DNA of 64,000 nt. Source: Lentzea flava. Its GTDB lineage: Bacteria > Actinomycetota > Actinomycetes > Mycobacteriales > Pseudonocardiaceae. The notes under the pieces were generated by a model that did not search any database, had not been told where the DNA came from, and was given only the letters and a program-made list of their open reading frames with translations. A program made the translations under genes and the position numbers. Position 1 is the first letter of the stretch; each line of letters opens with the position of its first letter. This document shows positions 54,703-63,888 of the stretch, piece by piece. The stretch covers positions 62,001 to 126,000 of the forward strand of contig NZ_BMRE01000021.1 in assembly GCF_014648475.1 (NCBI RefSeq), written 5' to 3'.

Positions 54703-55262
54703 GCAGGGTGTTGGTCGCCGGTCTCGCCCTGCTGCTGGCGGGGTGCGGTGAGGCGAAGGCGCCGGAGACGGCCCCTCCGACCACGGCGGCGAAGGCCTCC
54801 GCCGAACCGGAGAAGTACACCGGCAAGACGGGATGCCGGTACCTGGCGCAACGGGTGCCGGGTCTGCCCGCGCTGCTGCAGGACTCCGTGCCCGGCGCGG
54901 CGGACCAGGACGTCCTGTGCGAGTTCGGCGACCCGGCCAAGGGCGGGCCGTTCGTCGAGGTGACGTTCTCCACCTGGAAGAACGACCCGGCGGATCCCGG
55001 CAGGGGCAGGCAACGCGCGCGAGAGCGGTTCGCGTCGACCTCGAACTTCGCCGACGACGGCGAGGCCGACGTGCGGCTCGGCGAGAAGGCGAAGTGGCAG
55101 CACCGCGGCACGGGCTGCCAGCTCGCGGTGCTGGACGAGAACGCCGTGCTCCAGATCCGGTACGACGTCTTCGGTGGGGCCGGGCTCGATCCGTCGTCGG
55201 AGCAGTGCCGCACGCCGTTGCGGGACCTGGCCAAGCCGATCTACGACGCGGTCCAGCCGTGA
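54699..55262 (+). CDS. DUF3558-type lipoprotein
   Basis: The 187-aa protein has signal MSRVLVAGLALLLAGC with the lipobox Cys at 16, a Pro/Thr/Ala linker and a domain with CRYLAQRVPGLPALL, DVLCEFGDP and QLAVLDENAVLQIRYDVFG; four further Cys could form two disulfides. DUF3558 lipoproteins are abundant in Pseudonocardiales. The GTG overlaps the previous stop by 4 nt. It is the last gene of the cluster. Confidence 0.78.
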   Translation: MSRVLVAGLALLLAGCGEAKAPETAPPTTAAKASAEPEKYTGKTGCRYLAQRVPGLPALLQDSVPGAADQDVLCEFGDPAKGGPFVEVTFSTWKNDPADPGRGRQRARERFASTSNFADDGEADVRLGEKAKWQHRGTGCQLAVLDENAVLQIRYDVFGGAGLDPSSEQCRTPLRDLAKPIYDAVQP

Positions 55263-55574
55263 CGACCATTTAGTGGGACGGCAGGCCGGGAGCCGAACCG
55301 CGGACTAAGCTCGCTCGTGTCCGGTGGAAGACGCGGTTACCAGGGCCTTCCAGCGGGGCGCCTAACGTGAGCCGGGTCTCACTGGTTAACATCGCCGACC
55401 TTCGCGCGATGAACCACCATCGGGTCCGGCGAGTCTTGAGCGTCGCCCCGTGCCCAGGTGATCTGATGCGCACACCTCGGAAGCTAGAAGGAGGAACGCA
55501 CACCATGTCGTACATGGGCGGCGAGAACGGCGACAAGTGAGTCGCTGACCTGGGCAATTGTGCCCCGTCAAGGG
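55263..55574. other. intergenic region with an 11-codon ORF
   Basis: The region has no standard gene. At 55505-55540 a frame MSYMGGENGDK has a strong AGGAGGAACG site before its ATG and is followed by the hairpin of the converging gene. It may be a tiny peptide or the end of something decayed. Nothing else is supported. Confidence 0.35.
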
Positions 55575-55610
55575 GGCCTGCACGGTCACCCCGTGCGGCT
55601 TGTGCAGGCC
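55575..55610. terminator. hairpin after the 289-aa membrane protein gene
   Basis: GGCCTGCAC (55575-55583) pairs with GTGCAGGCC (55602-55610); CACGG/CCGTG inside can make an inner stem. It starts 4 nt past the stop of the minus-strand gene. Confidence 0.65.
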
Positions 55611-55613
55611 GTT

Positions 55614-56483
55614 CTACCTCTGCAGCTCCAGCAGCATGCCCGCCCGGCGGTTCGCGGGCAGGTTGTTGATGACCAGCTTGATCTCGACGCGGCCTGCGTC
55701 GGTTCGCCGGATGATTTCGAAGTCGTCCCGGATCCGGTTGAGCGCGATGACGTCCCAGTGCACGTCGACTCCCGGTGGCAGGACGATCGTGTAGGTGGCG
55801 CGTTCGACCGGTTGCCTGAAGTAGAAGGTGAACGGGTCGGGTTTCTTGTGGACCATCAGCGGCACGCATTTCTTCGGCCAGGTCCACTCCATTTTCAGGC
55901 GTATTTCGCTGTCCACTTCCGCCGGTGAGTGGAAGTGGGAAACCATGTCGAGCTTGCCGTCCTCACTCCAATGCGACGTGACCAGAAAGCTCGGGCCCAT
56001 GCTCCCGTCGACCAGGAGGCTGCGGACTTTCGCATTGACCTCCTTCTGGACCGACTTGGGCTGGTTCCAGCCCGCGCCGAAGCGCAGCCGGAAGAACTTG
56101 GCCTCGGCGTTGCGGATCACGGCGTTGACCGTGATGAACTCCTGCGTGTCGCCGTTGGCCTCGATGACCGCGACCTGCTCCCACACCTTGATGTCGAACT
56201 GGCTGGGCTGCAGTTCCATCAGCATGTACGAGTACTTCGACAGCAGGGCGCGGTACTCGCGGGCCTCCGCGTCGAGCTTGGTGACGCGGGTCGTGAGGTA
56301 GGTCAGCAGCAGGAGCATCAGGGCGATCGCGCCGATCACGAACGCCGCCCGGATGGCGACCGAGCCGAACAGGGCCGACAACACGGCACCGAACGCGACG
56401 AGGCCGAGCAGTCCCTTGACGGTGCCGACTGCCCCTTCCTCCTGGAGGAATTTCTCCAGCCACTGCGTGAACGACTTCAGCAC
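55614..56483 (-). CDS. membrane protein of unknown function
   Basis: The 289-aa protein has two adjacent N-terminal TM segments (about residues 22-42 and 46-66), a coiled-coil-prone linker (TRVTKLDAEAREYRALLSKYS) and a beta-rich cytoplasmic domain (about 90-289) with FRLRFGAGWNQP and INNLPANRRAGMLLELQR. It resembles a membrane-anchored immunoglobulin-like sensor. No known family. It stands alone. Confidence 0.7.
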   Translation of the reverse strand: MLKSFTQWLEKFLQEEGAVGTVKGLLGLVAFGAVLSALFGSVAIRAAFVIGAIALMLLLLTYLTTRVTKLDAEAREYRALLSKYSYMLMELQPSQFDIKVWEQVAVIEANGDTQEFITVNAVIRNAEAKFFRLRFGAGWNQPKSVQKEVNAKVRSLLVDGSMGPSFLVTSHWSEDGKLDMVSHFHSPAEVDSEIRLKMEWTWPKKCVPLMVHKKPDPFTFYFRQPVERATYTIVLPPGVDVHWDVIALNRIRDDFEIIRRTDAGRVEIKLVINNLPANRRAGMLLELQR

Positions 56484-56616
56484 CCCGGTCCACCCCTCTG
56501 GCCGGCCCGCACGCGCCGGACCAAACAGGGTAACTCGGGGCCTGTCGGGTAGTCATCGAAGTTGGTACGAATGGGTGGAGGACTCAATTGTCAATCAATT
56601 GGCATTGTTCCGCGGT

Positions 56617-57285
56617 TTATGTCGCAGGAGGTGTGTCACAGGTGGCGAGCGCGTTCTCCAGAGCCGAACGTTCCGCCGGTGCCACGGTCAGCTTGTACGC
56701 CGCTTTGACGGTGACGTAGATCCGTCCGTACGAACACGCATAGGCCGCGTTGGGCGGCATCCACTCGTCAGGCGTCTTGTCGCCCTTCGACTGGTTGACC
56801 TTGCCGGACACCGCCACCAGGTTCCGCAGGTCGTTCGCCGCCGCCACCCGTTGCTCGGGAGCCCACGCCGCCGCGCCGCTGCGCCACATCTCTGCGAGCG
56901 GCACCACGTGGTCGATCTGGATCTTCGACACGCTGGTGATCCGCGTGCCGGTGTAGGGGTCGTCGAGCGTGCCCGACTGCACGCCGCAGCGGCCCGGCTT
57001 GCGCTGCACGTCCGTCAGGTCGCGGGCCAGGACCTGGCTGCGCTGGTCGCAGCCGTCGCCGTCGGTGTCGAACCACGGCTGGCCGAAGACGCACGCGCCG
57101 CTGTCGCAGTCACGTGAGTAGCCGTCCAGGCGGCCCGGTGCGCTCACGGCCAGCGCCGCGAGAGAGGTGCGCGCCGTCGCGGCGTCGAGGGTTCCGGCAG
57201 GTACGCGGTCTACCTGCGGCGTGGAGGAGGAGAGGGGTATGGCGGAACAGCCGGTCAGCAGGATGATCAGCAACAACCACCGCAT
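56617..57285 (-). CDS. exported HNH-nuclease-type lipoprotein (DUF1524-like)
   Basis: The 222-aa protein has lipobox LLTGC (Cys13), two Cys pairs, and a DUF1524/HNH-type core: IQIDHVVPLAEMWRSGAAAW, then NDLRNLVAVSGKVNQSKGDKTPDEWMPP. Asp-His and the two Asn match the metal site of the GmrSD/HNH group. The lipid anchor puts the nuclease domain outside the cytoplasmic membrane, so it may act on extracellular DNA. The ATG is at 57285. Confidence 0.82.
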   Translation of the reverse strand: MRWLLLIILLTGCSAIPLSSSTPQVDRVPAGTLDAATARTSLAALAVSAPGRLDGYSRDCDSGACVFGQPWFDTDGDGCDQRSQVLARDLTDVQRKPGRCGVQSGTLDDPYTGTRITSVSKIQIDHVVPLAEMWRSGAAAWAPEQRVAAANDLRNLVAVSGKVNQSKGDKTPDEWMPPNAAYACSYGRIYVTVKAAYKLTVAPAERSALENALATCDTPPAT

Positions 57286-57349
57286 GAGGAGGGCATACCC
57301 GCTACAACTGGACGGGAAGGCCGCTCAACGGCGTAACTCTGGGGGACAG

Positions 57350-58930
57350 ATGTCCGAAGTCGACGCGCTCGCCGACCGCCTCTTCGACACCATTCTCGAG
57401 CGCTATCCGGTCGACGCCAGCCTGATGGGCTACGACCTCGACCACTCCTCGCTCACCGACCACAGCGAGGAAGCCGGTCGGCGCTACCGGGACAAGCTCC
57501 ACGAACTCGGCGAGGCCGCCCGGCAGCTGGAGCCGGAGACGCTCTCCGACCGCATCACGCAGGGGATCGTGCTGCACGAGGTGCGGACGCAGGTGAACGA
57601 CGTCGACTCGAAGCAGGTCGAGTTCGGCATCAGCGCCAACATCCGCACGACGGTGCCGGGCACGCTGGCGTTCCTGCCGCGCGTGCCGGTCGACACGCCG
57701 GAACGCCGGGCCGGGTACCTCGAACGGCTGCGCGGGCTCGACGGGTTCTTCGCGACGATGATCGAGCGTCACCGCAAGGGCTTCACGAACGGCCGCACAC
57801 CGGTGAAACACCTGGTGGAGCAGGCCATCGCGTTGATGGACGGCCACCTCGGCAACCTCGGCGCGTTCGACGTCGTGGACGGCGCGAGCGAGGTCGCCGA
57901 CGAGTTCGTCCGCCCCGCGCTCCAGAAGTACCGCGCCTTCCTCGAAACCGAAGCGCTGCCCGTGGGCCGCGACGCCGAGCACGCGGGACTGTGCTGGCTG
58001 CCGGAGGGTGACGCGGTCTACCGCACGGCGATCCGCGCCCACACGACCGAGGACCTCGACCCGGAGGAGCTGCACGCCACCGGCCTCCGGCTGATCGAGG
58101 ACCTCAAGGAGGAGTTCGCCCAGTACGGCGCCGACGTGTTCGACCGCATCCGCAACGATCCGGCGTTCCGGCACAGCAGCGCAGAGGAGATGCTCGACGC
58201 CGCGCGCAAGGCCGTCGCGAAGGCGGAAGCCGCTGCGCCCCACTGGTTCCGCACGCTGCCGGAAGCGAAGTGCGTGATCGAGGAGGCGCCGCCCGCGGTC
58301 CCAGCCCACGTGCCGCCGCACTACTACCCGGCCGCGGAGGACGGCAGCCGTCCCGGCACGTACTTCGTCAACACCAAGGAACCGCACAACCGGCTCAGGA
58401 TCGAGGACGAGGCCACGGCGTACCACGAGGCCGTGCCGGGGCATCACTTCGAGTACGCCAGGATGGCCCTGCTCAGCGACCTCCCTGTGGTGCGGCGCAT
58501 GGCGCCGATCAGCGTGTTCGGCGAGGGCTGGGGCCTGTACTGCGAACGGCTCGCGGACGAGATGGGCCTGTACAGCAACGACGAGTCCAGGCTCGGCATG
58601 CTCACGATGGACGCCATGCGCGCGGGCCGTCTCGTCGTCGACACGGGCCTGCACGCCAAGGGATGGAGCCGTCAGCAGGCGATCGACTTCCTGGTCGGGA
58701 ACACCCCGATGGGGCTCGCGCAGATCGAGTCCGAAGTGGACCGGTACCTCGCCGAGCCCGGCCAGGCGCTCGCCTACATGGTGGGGCGGCTGAAGTTCCA
58801 GGAACTGCGCGGGAAAGCCGAGGACGCGGGCAAGGACGTCCGCGACTTCCACGAGGTGGTGCTCAGCCAGGGCCGGCTCACGCTCGCGCTGCTCGACGAG
58901 GTCGTGCAGGAGTGGATCGCCGATGCGTGA
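57350..58930 (+). CDS. DUF885 metallopeptidase-like protein, copy 1
   Basis: The 526-aa DUF885 protein has the zinc-type motif TAYHEAVPGHHFEYARM near residue 360 and FGEGWGLYCERLADEMGLY downstream, in a mostly helical body. DUF885 proteins are distantly related to M3/M32-type peptidases; the substrate is unknown. No signal peptide, so it is cytoplasmic. The ATG at 57350 follows GGGGGA. It overlaps the broken second copy by 8 nt. Confidence 0.85.
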   Translation: MSEVDALADRLFDTILERYPVDASLMGYDLDHSSLTDHSEEAGRRYRDKLHELGEAARQLEPETLSDRITQGIVLHEVRTQVNDVDSKQVEFGISANIRTTVPGTLAFLPRVPVDTPERRAGYLERLRGLDGFFATMIERHRKGFTNGRTPVKHLVEQAIALMDGHLGNLGAFDVVDGASEVADEFVRPALQKYRAFLETEALPVGRDAEHAGLCWLPEGDAVYRTAIRAHTTEDLDPEELHATGLRLIEDLKEEFAQYGADVFDRIRNDPAFRHSSAEEMLDAARKAVAKAEAAAPHWFRTLPEAKCVIEEAPPAVPAHVPPHYYPAAEDGSRPGTYFVNTKEPHNRLRIEDEATAYHEAVPGHHFEYARMALLSDLPVVRRMAPISVFGEGWGLYCERLADEMGLYSNDESRLGMLTMDAMRAGRLVVDTGLHAKGWSRQQAIDFLVGNTPMGLAQIESEVDRYLAEPGQALAYMVGRLKFQELRGKAEDAGKDVRDFHEVVLSQGRLTLALLDEVVQEWIADA

Positions 58931-60354
58931 CCTCGCCGACCAGCTGTCCGACCTGATCCTGGACCACCACACGCTGCGGCCGAACCTGATGGGGCTGCGC
59001 GACGACGGCGAGCTGCAGGACCACAGCGAAGAGGCGGACGAGGCCTACCTGCGGCGCTACCGGGCCATCGCGGGGGAAGCGGAACGACGCACCGCGGAAA
59101 CGGAAGACGACCGCATCACGCGTGACCTGGTCCTGCACCTCACCCGTGCCGAGTGCGACACCATCGAGTCGAGGGCGATCGAGTACGGCGTGAGCGGCTA
59201 CCTCCAGGCCGCGGTTCCGGAGCTGCTCTACTTCCTGGGACACCTGAAGAGCCATCACGCCGTGCCGCGGTTCATCGCGACCGTCGCCGAACGGCACCGT
59301 GCGGGTGTCGCGGCAGGACGGACGCCGGTCAGGCACCTCGTCGAGCAGGCGATCGCACTCGTGGACCAGTACGACGATCCGGCGGTCCGGCACTACCGCG
59401 ACGTGCTGGTGAACGACGTTCTGCCGCACGGTCGCGACGAAGAGCACGCGGGGCTGTGCTGGCTGCCCGGCGGCGAAGCGTTGTACCGCAATGCAATCCG
59501 CACGCACACGACGCTGGACCTCGACCCGCACGAGCTGCACGCCACCGGACTGCGGCTCATCGACGACATCAAGCGGGAGTTCGACGTACGCCGGCGCCGA
59601 GGAGATGATCGAGGACGCCGAGAAGGCCGTTCGCCGAGCTGAATCGCTTGCCCCGCAATGGTTCCGGACGGTGCCGCAGGCCAGGTGCGAGATCGCCGCG
59701 ACAGCGCCGTCCGTGCCCGCGAGCACCCCGCCGCACTACGTTGCCGCCGCGCTCGACGGCAGCCGGCCCGGCACGTACTTCGTCAACACCAAGGACCCGC
59801 ACACCCGGCTCCGGAACATCGCGGAGGCGACGGCGTTCCACGAGGCGGTGCCCGGCCACCACTTCGAAAGCTCCAGGCTCGAACAGCTGGGACACCTGCC
59901 GCTGCTCCGCCGCAAGGCGCGGATCACCGCGTTCAGCGAGGGCTGGGCGCTCTACTCCGAACGCCTGGCCGACGAGATGGGCCTCTACAGCACCGAAGAA
60001 GCCCGGCTCGGCATGCTCACCATGGACGCCAAACGCGCGGGCAGGCTCGTCGCCGACACCGGACTGCACGCCAAGGGCTGGAGCAGGCAGCAGGCCGTCG
60101 ACTACCTCCTCACGAACACCCCGATGCCGCGCGCACTGGCCGAAGCCGAGGTCGATCGCTATCTGGCTCAACCCGGCCAGGCGCTCGCGTACATGGTGGG
60201 GCAGCTCAAGTTCCAGGAGCTGCGCGGCAAAGCCGAGCAGGCGCTAGGAGCGGCGTTCGACCTCCGCGACTTCCACGAGGTCGTCCTGGGCCACGGCAAG
60301 CTCACCCTCGGCCTGCTCGACGACGTCGTCACGGCCTGGCTTGCCGAGCGCTGA
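58923..60354 (+). pseudogene. DUF885 protein copy 2, frameshifted with a deletion
   Basis: The first part (58923-59583) matches copy 1 up to LHATGLRLIDDIKREFD, then the frame runs into a stop at 59642. The rest, from YAGAEEMIEDAEKAVRRAE, continues in another frame to 60354 and keeps the FHEAVPGHHFES zinc motif. Compared with copy 1, about 47 bp (roughly QYGADVFDRIRNDPAFRHSS) are missing at 59583-59600, shifting the frame. This is a tandem duplicate that has lost function, unless the two halves are made separately. Confidence 0.82.
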
Positions 60355-61599
60355 CCGCATCTGGTCGAGGTCCAGCATCCCCTCCCAGCGCGACACGACG
60401 AACGTCGCGACGCAGTTGCCCAGCAGGTTCGTGAAGACGCGCATCGAGTCCATGATCCGGTCCGCGCCGAGCAGCAACGCGACCGCCGCGGCCGGGATCG
60501 AGCCGACCGCGGCGACCGTCGCCGACAGCGCCAGGAACGCCGAACCCGGCACGCCCGCCATGCCCTTGGAGGTCAGCACGAGCACCAGCACGATCGTCAG
60601 CTGGTCGCCGAGATCCAGCGGCACGTTCAGCGCCTGGGCGAGGAACACCGTGGCGAGCGAGAGGTAGATCGAGGCGCCGTCCAGGTTGAACGAGTACCCG
60701 GTCGGCAGCACCAGGCCGACGGACGTGGGGGCGCACCCGGCGCGTTGCAGCTTCACCATCATCCGCGGCAGCACGGCCTCCGACGAGGCGGTGCCGAGCG
60801 CCAGCACGAACTCCTCCTTGGCGTACCTGATGAACCGCAGGATGTTCACCCGCGCGAACGTCCACGCGATCACCCCGAGCAACGCGCAGAACAGCAGTGC
60901 CGCGCCATAGGAAGCGAGGATCAGCCACAGATACGTGCGCAACGAGCCCAGCCCGTACTGGCCGACCAGGAAGGCCATCGCCCCGAACGCGCCGAGCGGC
61001 GCCAGCTTCATCACGTAGCCCAGCACCGTGAAGAACGCCAGGTTGACGCGGTCCAGGAGGTCCACGACCGGCGTTCCCCGCTCGCCGAGCTGGGCCAGCG
61101 CGCAGCCGAACAGCACCGCGAACAACAGCACCTGGAGCAACGCGTTGCGCGCCAGCGCGTCCACCACGCTGGAAGGGATGAGGTCCAGCAGGAACTGCAC
61201 GACTCCGGGGAGGTGACCGCCCTGCGTCTTCGCCTCGACGGCCGAAGCGTCCAGTGTGGACGGATCGACGTTCATGCCCGCACCTGGCCGCACCACGTTG
61301 CCGACGAGCAGCCCGAACGCGAGCGCGGCCGTCGACACCACCTCGAAGTAGATCAGCGCCTTCACACCGATCCGCCCGACCGCCCGCAGATCACCGACCT
61401 TCGCGATCCCGGTGGCCACGACGCAGAAGATCAGCGGCGCGATCACCATCTTGATGAGCTTGATGAAGCCGTCCCCGATCGGCTTCAGGTCGGCGCCGAA
61501 GGCCCGGAAGAAGTGGCCCACCAGCACGCCGGCCACGACCGCGACGAGGAGCTGCAGGAACAGCGACCGAGTTTTCACATCCCGGAAGCTAAATCTCAT
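60244..61599 (-). CDS. dicarboxylate/cation symporter, DctA/GltP family
   Basis: The 451-aa DAACS transporter has SLFLQLLVAVVAGVLVGH, the serine-rich-like motif ALGTASSEAVLPRMM, PTGYSFNLDGASIYLSLATVF and NLLGNCVATFVVSRWEG, so it takes up succinate/malate/fumarate or aspartate with H+/Na+. The last ~37 residues lie antisense to the end of the DUF885 pseudogene and look unrelated to the family. The start may instead be a GTG 8 codons later (VKTRSLF). Confidence 0.9.
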   Translation of the reverse strand: MRFSFRDVKTRSLFLQLLVAVVAGVLVGHFFRAFGADLKPIGDGFIKLIKMVIAPLIFCVVATGIAKVGDLRAVGRIGVKALIYFEVVSTAALAFGLLVGNVVRPGAGMNVDPSTLDASAVEAKTQGGHLPGVVQFLLDLIPSSVVDALARNALLQVLLFAVLFGCALAQLGERGTPVVDLLDRVNLAFFTVLGYVMKLAPLGAFGAMAFLVGQYGLGSLRTYLWLILASYGAALLFCALLGVIAWTFARVNILRFIRYAKEEFVLALGTASSEAVLPRMMVKLQRAGCAPTSVGLVLPTGYSFNLDGASIYLSLATVFLAQALNVPLDLGDQLTIVLVLVLTSKGMAGVPGSAFLALSATVAAVGSIPAAAVALLLGADRIMDSMRVFTNLLGNCVATFVVSRWEGMLDLDQMRSALGKPGRDDVVEQAEGELAVAQDDLVEVAEVERRS

Positions 61600-61622
61600 T
61601 TATGAGCGATGGAGTGTCCTGA

Positions 61623-62447
61623 GTGTTACGCCTGCGCTATCTGACGGTTGGCACGCTGCTCCTGCTCGTCGCCTCCTGCGGCACGAGCGAACCCGAGACT
61701 CCTCGGGTCGAGCTGCCGCCCGCCGGTGCGAGGTTCGACTACCAGATCGGCGGGCCCTACCGGCCGGACGCGCGCGTCAGGATCGTCGTGCGGGACCGCG
61801 GCGAAACCCCCGTCGGCGACCGCTACAACGTCTGCTACCTCAACGCCCTGCAGACGCAGCCGGAACCGATGGAAGGCAGCCTGACCTGGTGGCGGCGCAA
61901 CCACGACGACCTGCTGGTCAAGAAGCCGGACGGCGAGCCGGTGCTCGACCCCGAGTGGGACGAGGGCATTCTCGACATCTCCACCCCGGACAGGCGGCAG
62001 AAGATCCTCGACATCCAGCAGAAGTGGATCGACGGCTGCAAGACCTCGCGGTTCCAGGCCATCGAGGCGGACAACCTCGACTCGCACACGCGCGCCGACG
62101 GGGCGTTCGACCTCAACGCCACCAAGGAGTTCATGAAGGCGTTCGTGCGGTACGCCCACGAGAAGGGGCTCGCCGTCGCCCAGAAGAACGGCGGTGAGCT
62201 CGGCGACTCCGGCCGCAGGGACATCGGCTTCGACTTCGCGATCACCGAGGACTGCGAGGCCCACGACGAGTGCCGGCTCTACGCGGAGGCGTTCGGCGAC
62301 AACTTCTTCCAGGTCGAGTACACCGACGAGGCGTTCAGGAAGTCGTGTGCCGATCGCGGCGGCAAGGTGTCGATCATCCGCCGCGACCGGAACGTGGTGC
62401 CGTACGGGCACTCCGACTACGTCAACGAGGTCTGCCCGGCCAGCTGA
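61623..62447 (+). CDS. GH114-type lipoprotein (endo-alpha-1,4-polygalactosaminidase family)
   Basis: The 274-aa protein has lipobox LLVASC (Cys19), a FDYQIGGPYRP start, RYNVCYLNALQTQP, EADNLDSHTR, GLAVAQKNGGEL and DFAITEDCEAHDEC of the TIM-barrel GH114 family, with Asp/Glu at strand ends. Known members cut alpha-1,4-galactosaminogalactan. It is exported and lipid anchored. The GTG at 61623 has GGAG 8 nt upstream. The tail overlaps the SRPBCC gene by 31 nt. Confidence 0.88.
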   Translation: MLRLRYLTVGTLLLLVASCGTSEPETPRVELPPAGARFDYQIGGPYRPDARVRIVVRDRGETPVGDRYNVCYLNALQTQPEPMEGSLTWWRRNHDDLLVKKPDGEPVLDPEWDEGILDISTPDRRQKILDIQQKWIDGCKTSRFQAIEADNLDSHTRADGAFDLNATKEFMKAFVRYAHEKGLAVAQKNGGELGDSGRRDIGFDFAITEDCEAHDECRLYAEAFGDNFFQVEYTDEAFRKSCADRGGKVSIIRRDRNVVPYGHSDYVNEVCPAS

Positions 62448-63151
62448 GCCAGGAACGCCTGCCACTTCTCGGCCTGGCCCGTCGCGTCACCGAAGAGGTG
62501 GTGGCCGACGGCGTTCGTGCCGTGGAAGCGGTAGAGCCCGTCCTCACCGCGCACACCGAGGAACTCGTGCGGGGAGTGGCGAACGAGGTAGTCGACGACA
62601 CCGGTGACGCCGAACGGTTCGAGGGTGACCTCGTCGCCCACCTGCGCGTCCTCGGGGACGCCGAGCGCCTTCAGCAGCGCCGGCCAGCTCTTCTCACCCT
62701 CCGGCCACTGCGCGAACACGTAGGTGCCGTGCCTGCCCGCGAAGTGCCTGACGTACTGGGCCAGCGTGAACAGGTACATGTCCCAGCCCTTCGCGGTCTG
62801 GTCCAGGTACTCGTCGCCCCAGTCGTCGCCGAGGACGCCGCTGTGCACGAACCGCAGCACCGTCGAGCCCTGGTCACGGCCCTCGATCAGGTACTCCATC
62901 GCGTGGAACGTGCCGTCCTCGCCCTTGTCGCTGGTGTAGGCGAGGTGCTTGCCGGGCTCCCAGGCGGTGATCGTCGAGGCTTCCTGGAAGAAGCCCATGT
63001 CGATCGACATGCGGCCGCCGAGGCGTCCGTCGACGGTGTGCGGGCCCATGAACCACGAGTCGATGCCCGGCCCTGTCGCGATGGCGTCCCAGACCTGCTC
63101 GGGGGTGCCCTCGACCTCGACTTCCTTCCTGATCTCGAACTCGCGGGTCAC
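62417..63151 (-). CDS. SRPBCC/AHSA1-domain protein
   Basis: The 244-aa protein begins VTREFEIRKEVEVEGTPEQVWDAI, the classic SRPBCC/AHSA1 start, with DMGFFQEASTITAWEPGKHLAYTS and a second half (about 130-244) of related fold. Such proteins bind small lipids or act as accessory factors. The GTG overlaps the regulator stop (GTGA) after the strong site AAGGAGGAGGAG. With the HTH gene it forms the common actinobacterial ArsR-like/SRPBCC pair. Confidence 0.88.
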   Translation of the reverse strand: MTREFEIRKEVEVEGTPEQVWDAIATGPGIDSWFMGPHTVDGRLGGRMSIDMGFFQEASTITAWEPGKHLAYTSDKGEDGTFHAMEYLIEGRDQGSTVLRFVHSGVLGDDWGDEYLDQTAKGWDMYLFTLAQYVRHFAGRHGTYVFAQWPEGEKSWPALLKALGVPEDAQVGDEVTLEPFGVTGVVDYLVRHSPHEFLGVRGEDGLYRFHGTNAVGHHLFGDATGQAEKWQAFLAQLAGQTSLT

Positions 63152-63744
63152 GACTCCTCCTCCTTGGCGGCGACGCTGGGGTGCAGGGCGACGACGACTC
63201 GGTGCGCTCGCCCTCCTTCGGCCTGTTCGTCGTGGTACTTGGCGACGAGTCGCGTCACGCACGTGGCGAGCTCCTCGGCGAACGCTGCCCGGTCGGCCGC
63301 CGTGGCAAACCGGACCTCGCCGTCCAGCGCGAAGGTGGCGAGCCGCTTCTTCGCCCTGGTCGCGCCCGTGATCAACGTGCCGACGTCGCGCACCAGCCTG
63401 GCCGAGACCGCGAGCAACCACCGCGCGGACAACCGGTCGGGTGAGCGCGCCGGGTCGGGCTGCACGGCCGCCAGCGCCGTCGGCGAGATGACGTAGGAGG
63501 CCGCGGTCGCCTGCAGCAGGCGCTCGTTCACGTTGCCCTTGCGCCGTTCCTCGACGAGCTCCACCAGGCCGTGCTGCTCCAGCGTGCGCAGGTGGTAGTT
63601 CACCTTCTGCCTGGGCAGGCCGACCTTGGCGGCGAGCATCGTCGCCGATCCCGGCTCTGCCAGCTCCGCGAGCAGGCGCGCCCGCACGGGGTCCAGCGAC
63701 ACCTCGGCCGCTGCGGGGTCCTCGATCACCGCCACTTCGAACAT
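63148..63744 (-). CDS. ArsR-like helix-turn-helix regulator
   Basis: The 198-aa protein has a winged helix (residues 15-75, with LDPVRARLLAELAEPGSATMLAAKVGLPRQKVNYHLRTLEQHGLVE), then a helical C-terminal domain. No metal-binding Cys cluster is seen, so a metal sensor is unlikely. It is the first gene of the pair and probably regulates the SRPBCC gene and itself. Confidence 0.88.
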   Translation of the reverse strand: MFEVAVIEDPAAAEVSLDPVRARLLAELAEPGSATMLAAKVGLPRQKVNYHLRTLEQHGLVELVEERRKGNVNERLLQATAASYVISPTALAAVQPDPARSPDRLSARWLLAVSARLVRDVGTLITGATRAKKRLATFALDGEVRFATAADRAAFAEELATCVTRLVAKYHDEQAEGGRAHRVVVALHPSVAAKEEES

Positions 63745-63888
63745 GGGACCACCCTCGCACCGAAAACAAAATTAGTCAAGAACTGCGTTGCTGTCGGTGA
63801 CTTTGCTCCACCTGGGTGGCGTTCGACCCGGTACCGTAAGCGGTGTCTCGATTGGTCGTTGCTTGTTCGCAACCCCTGAGGAGACAAC

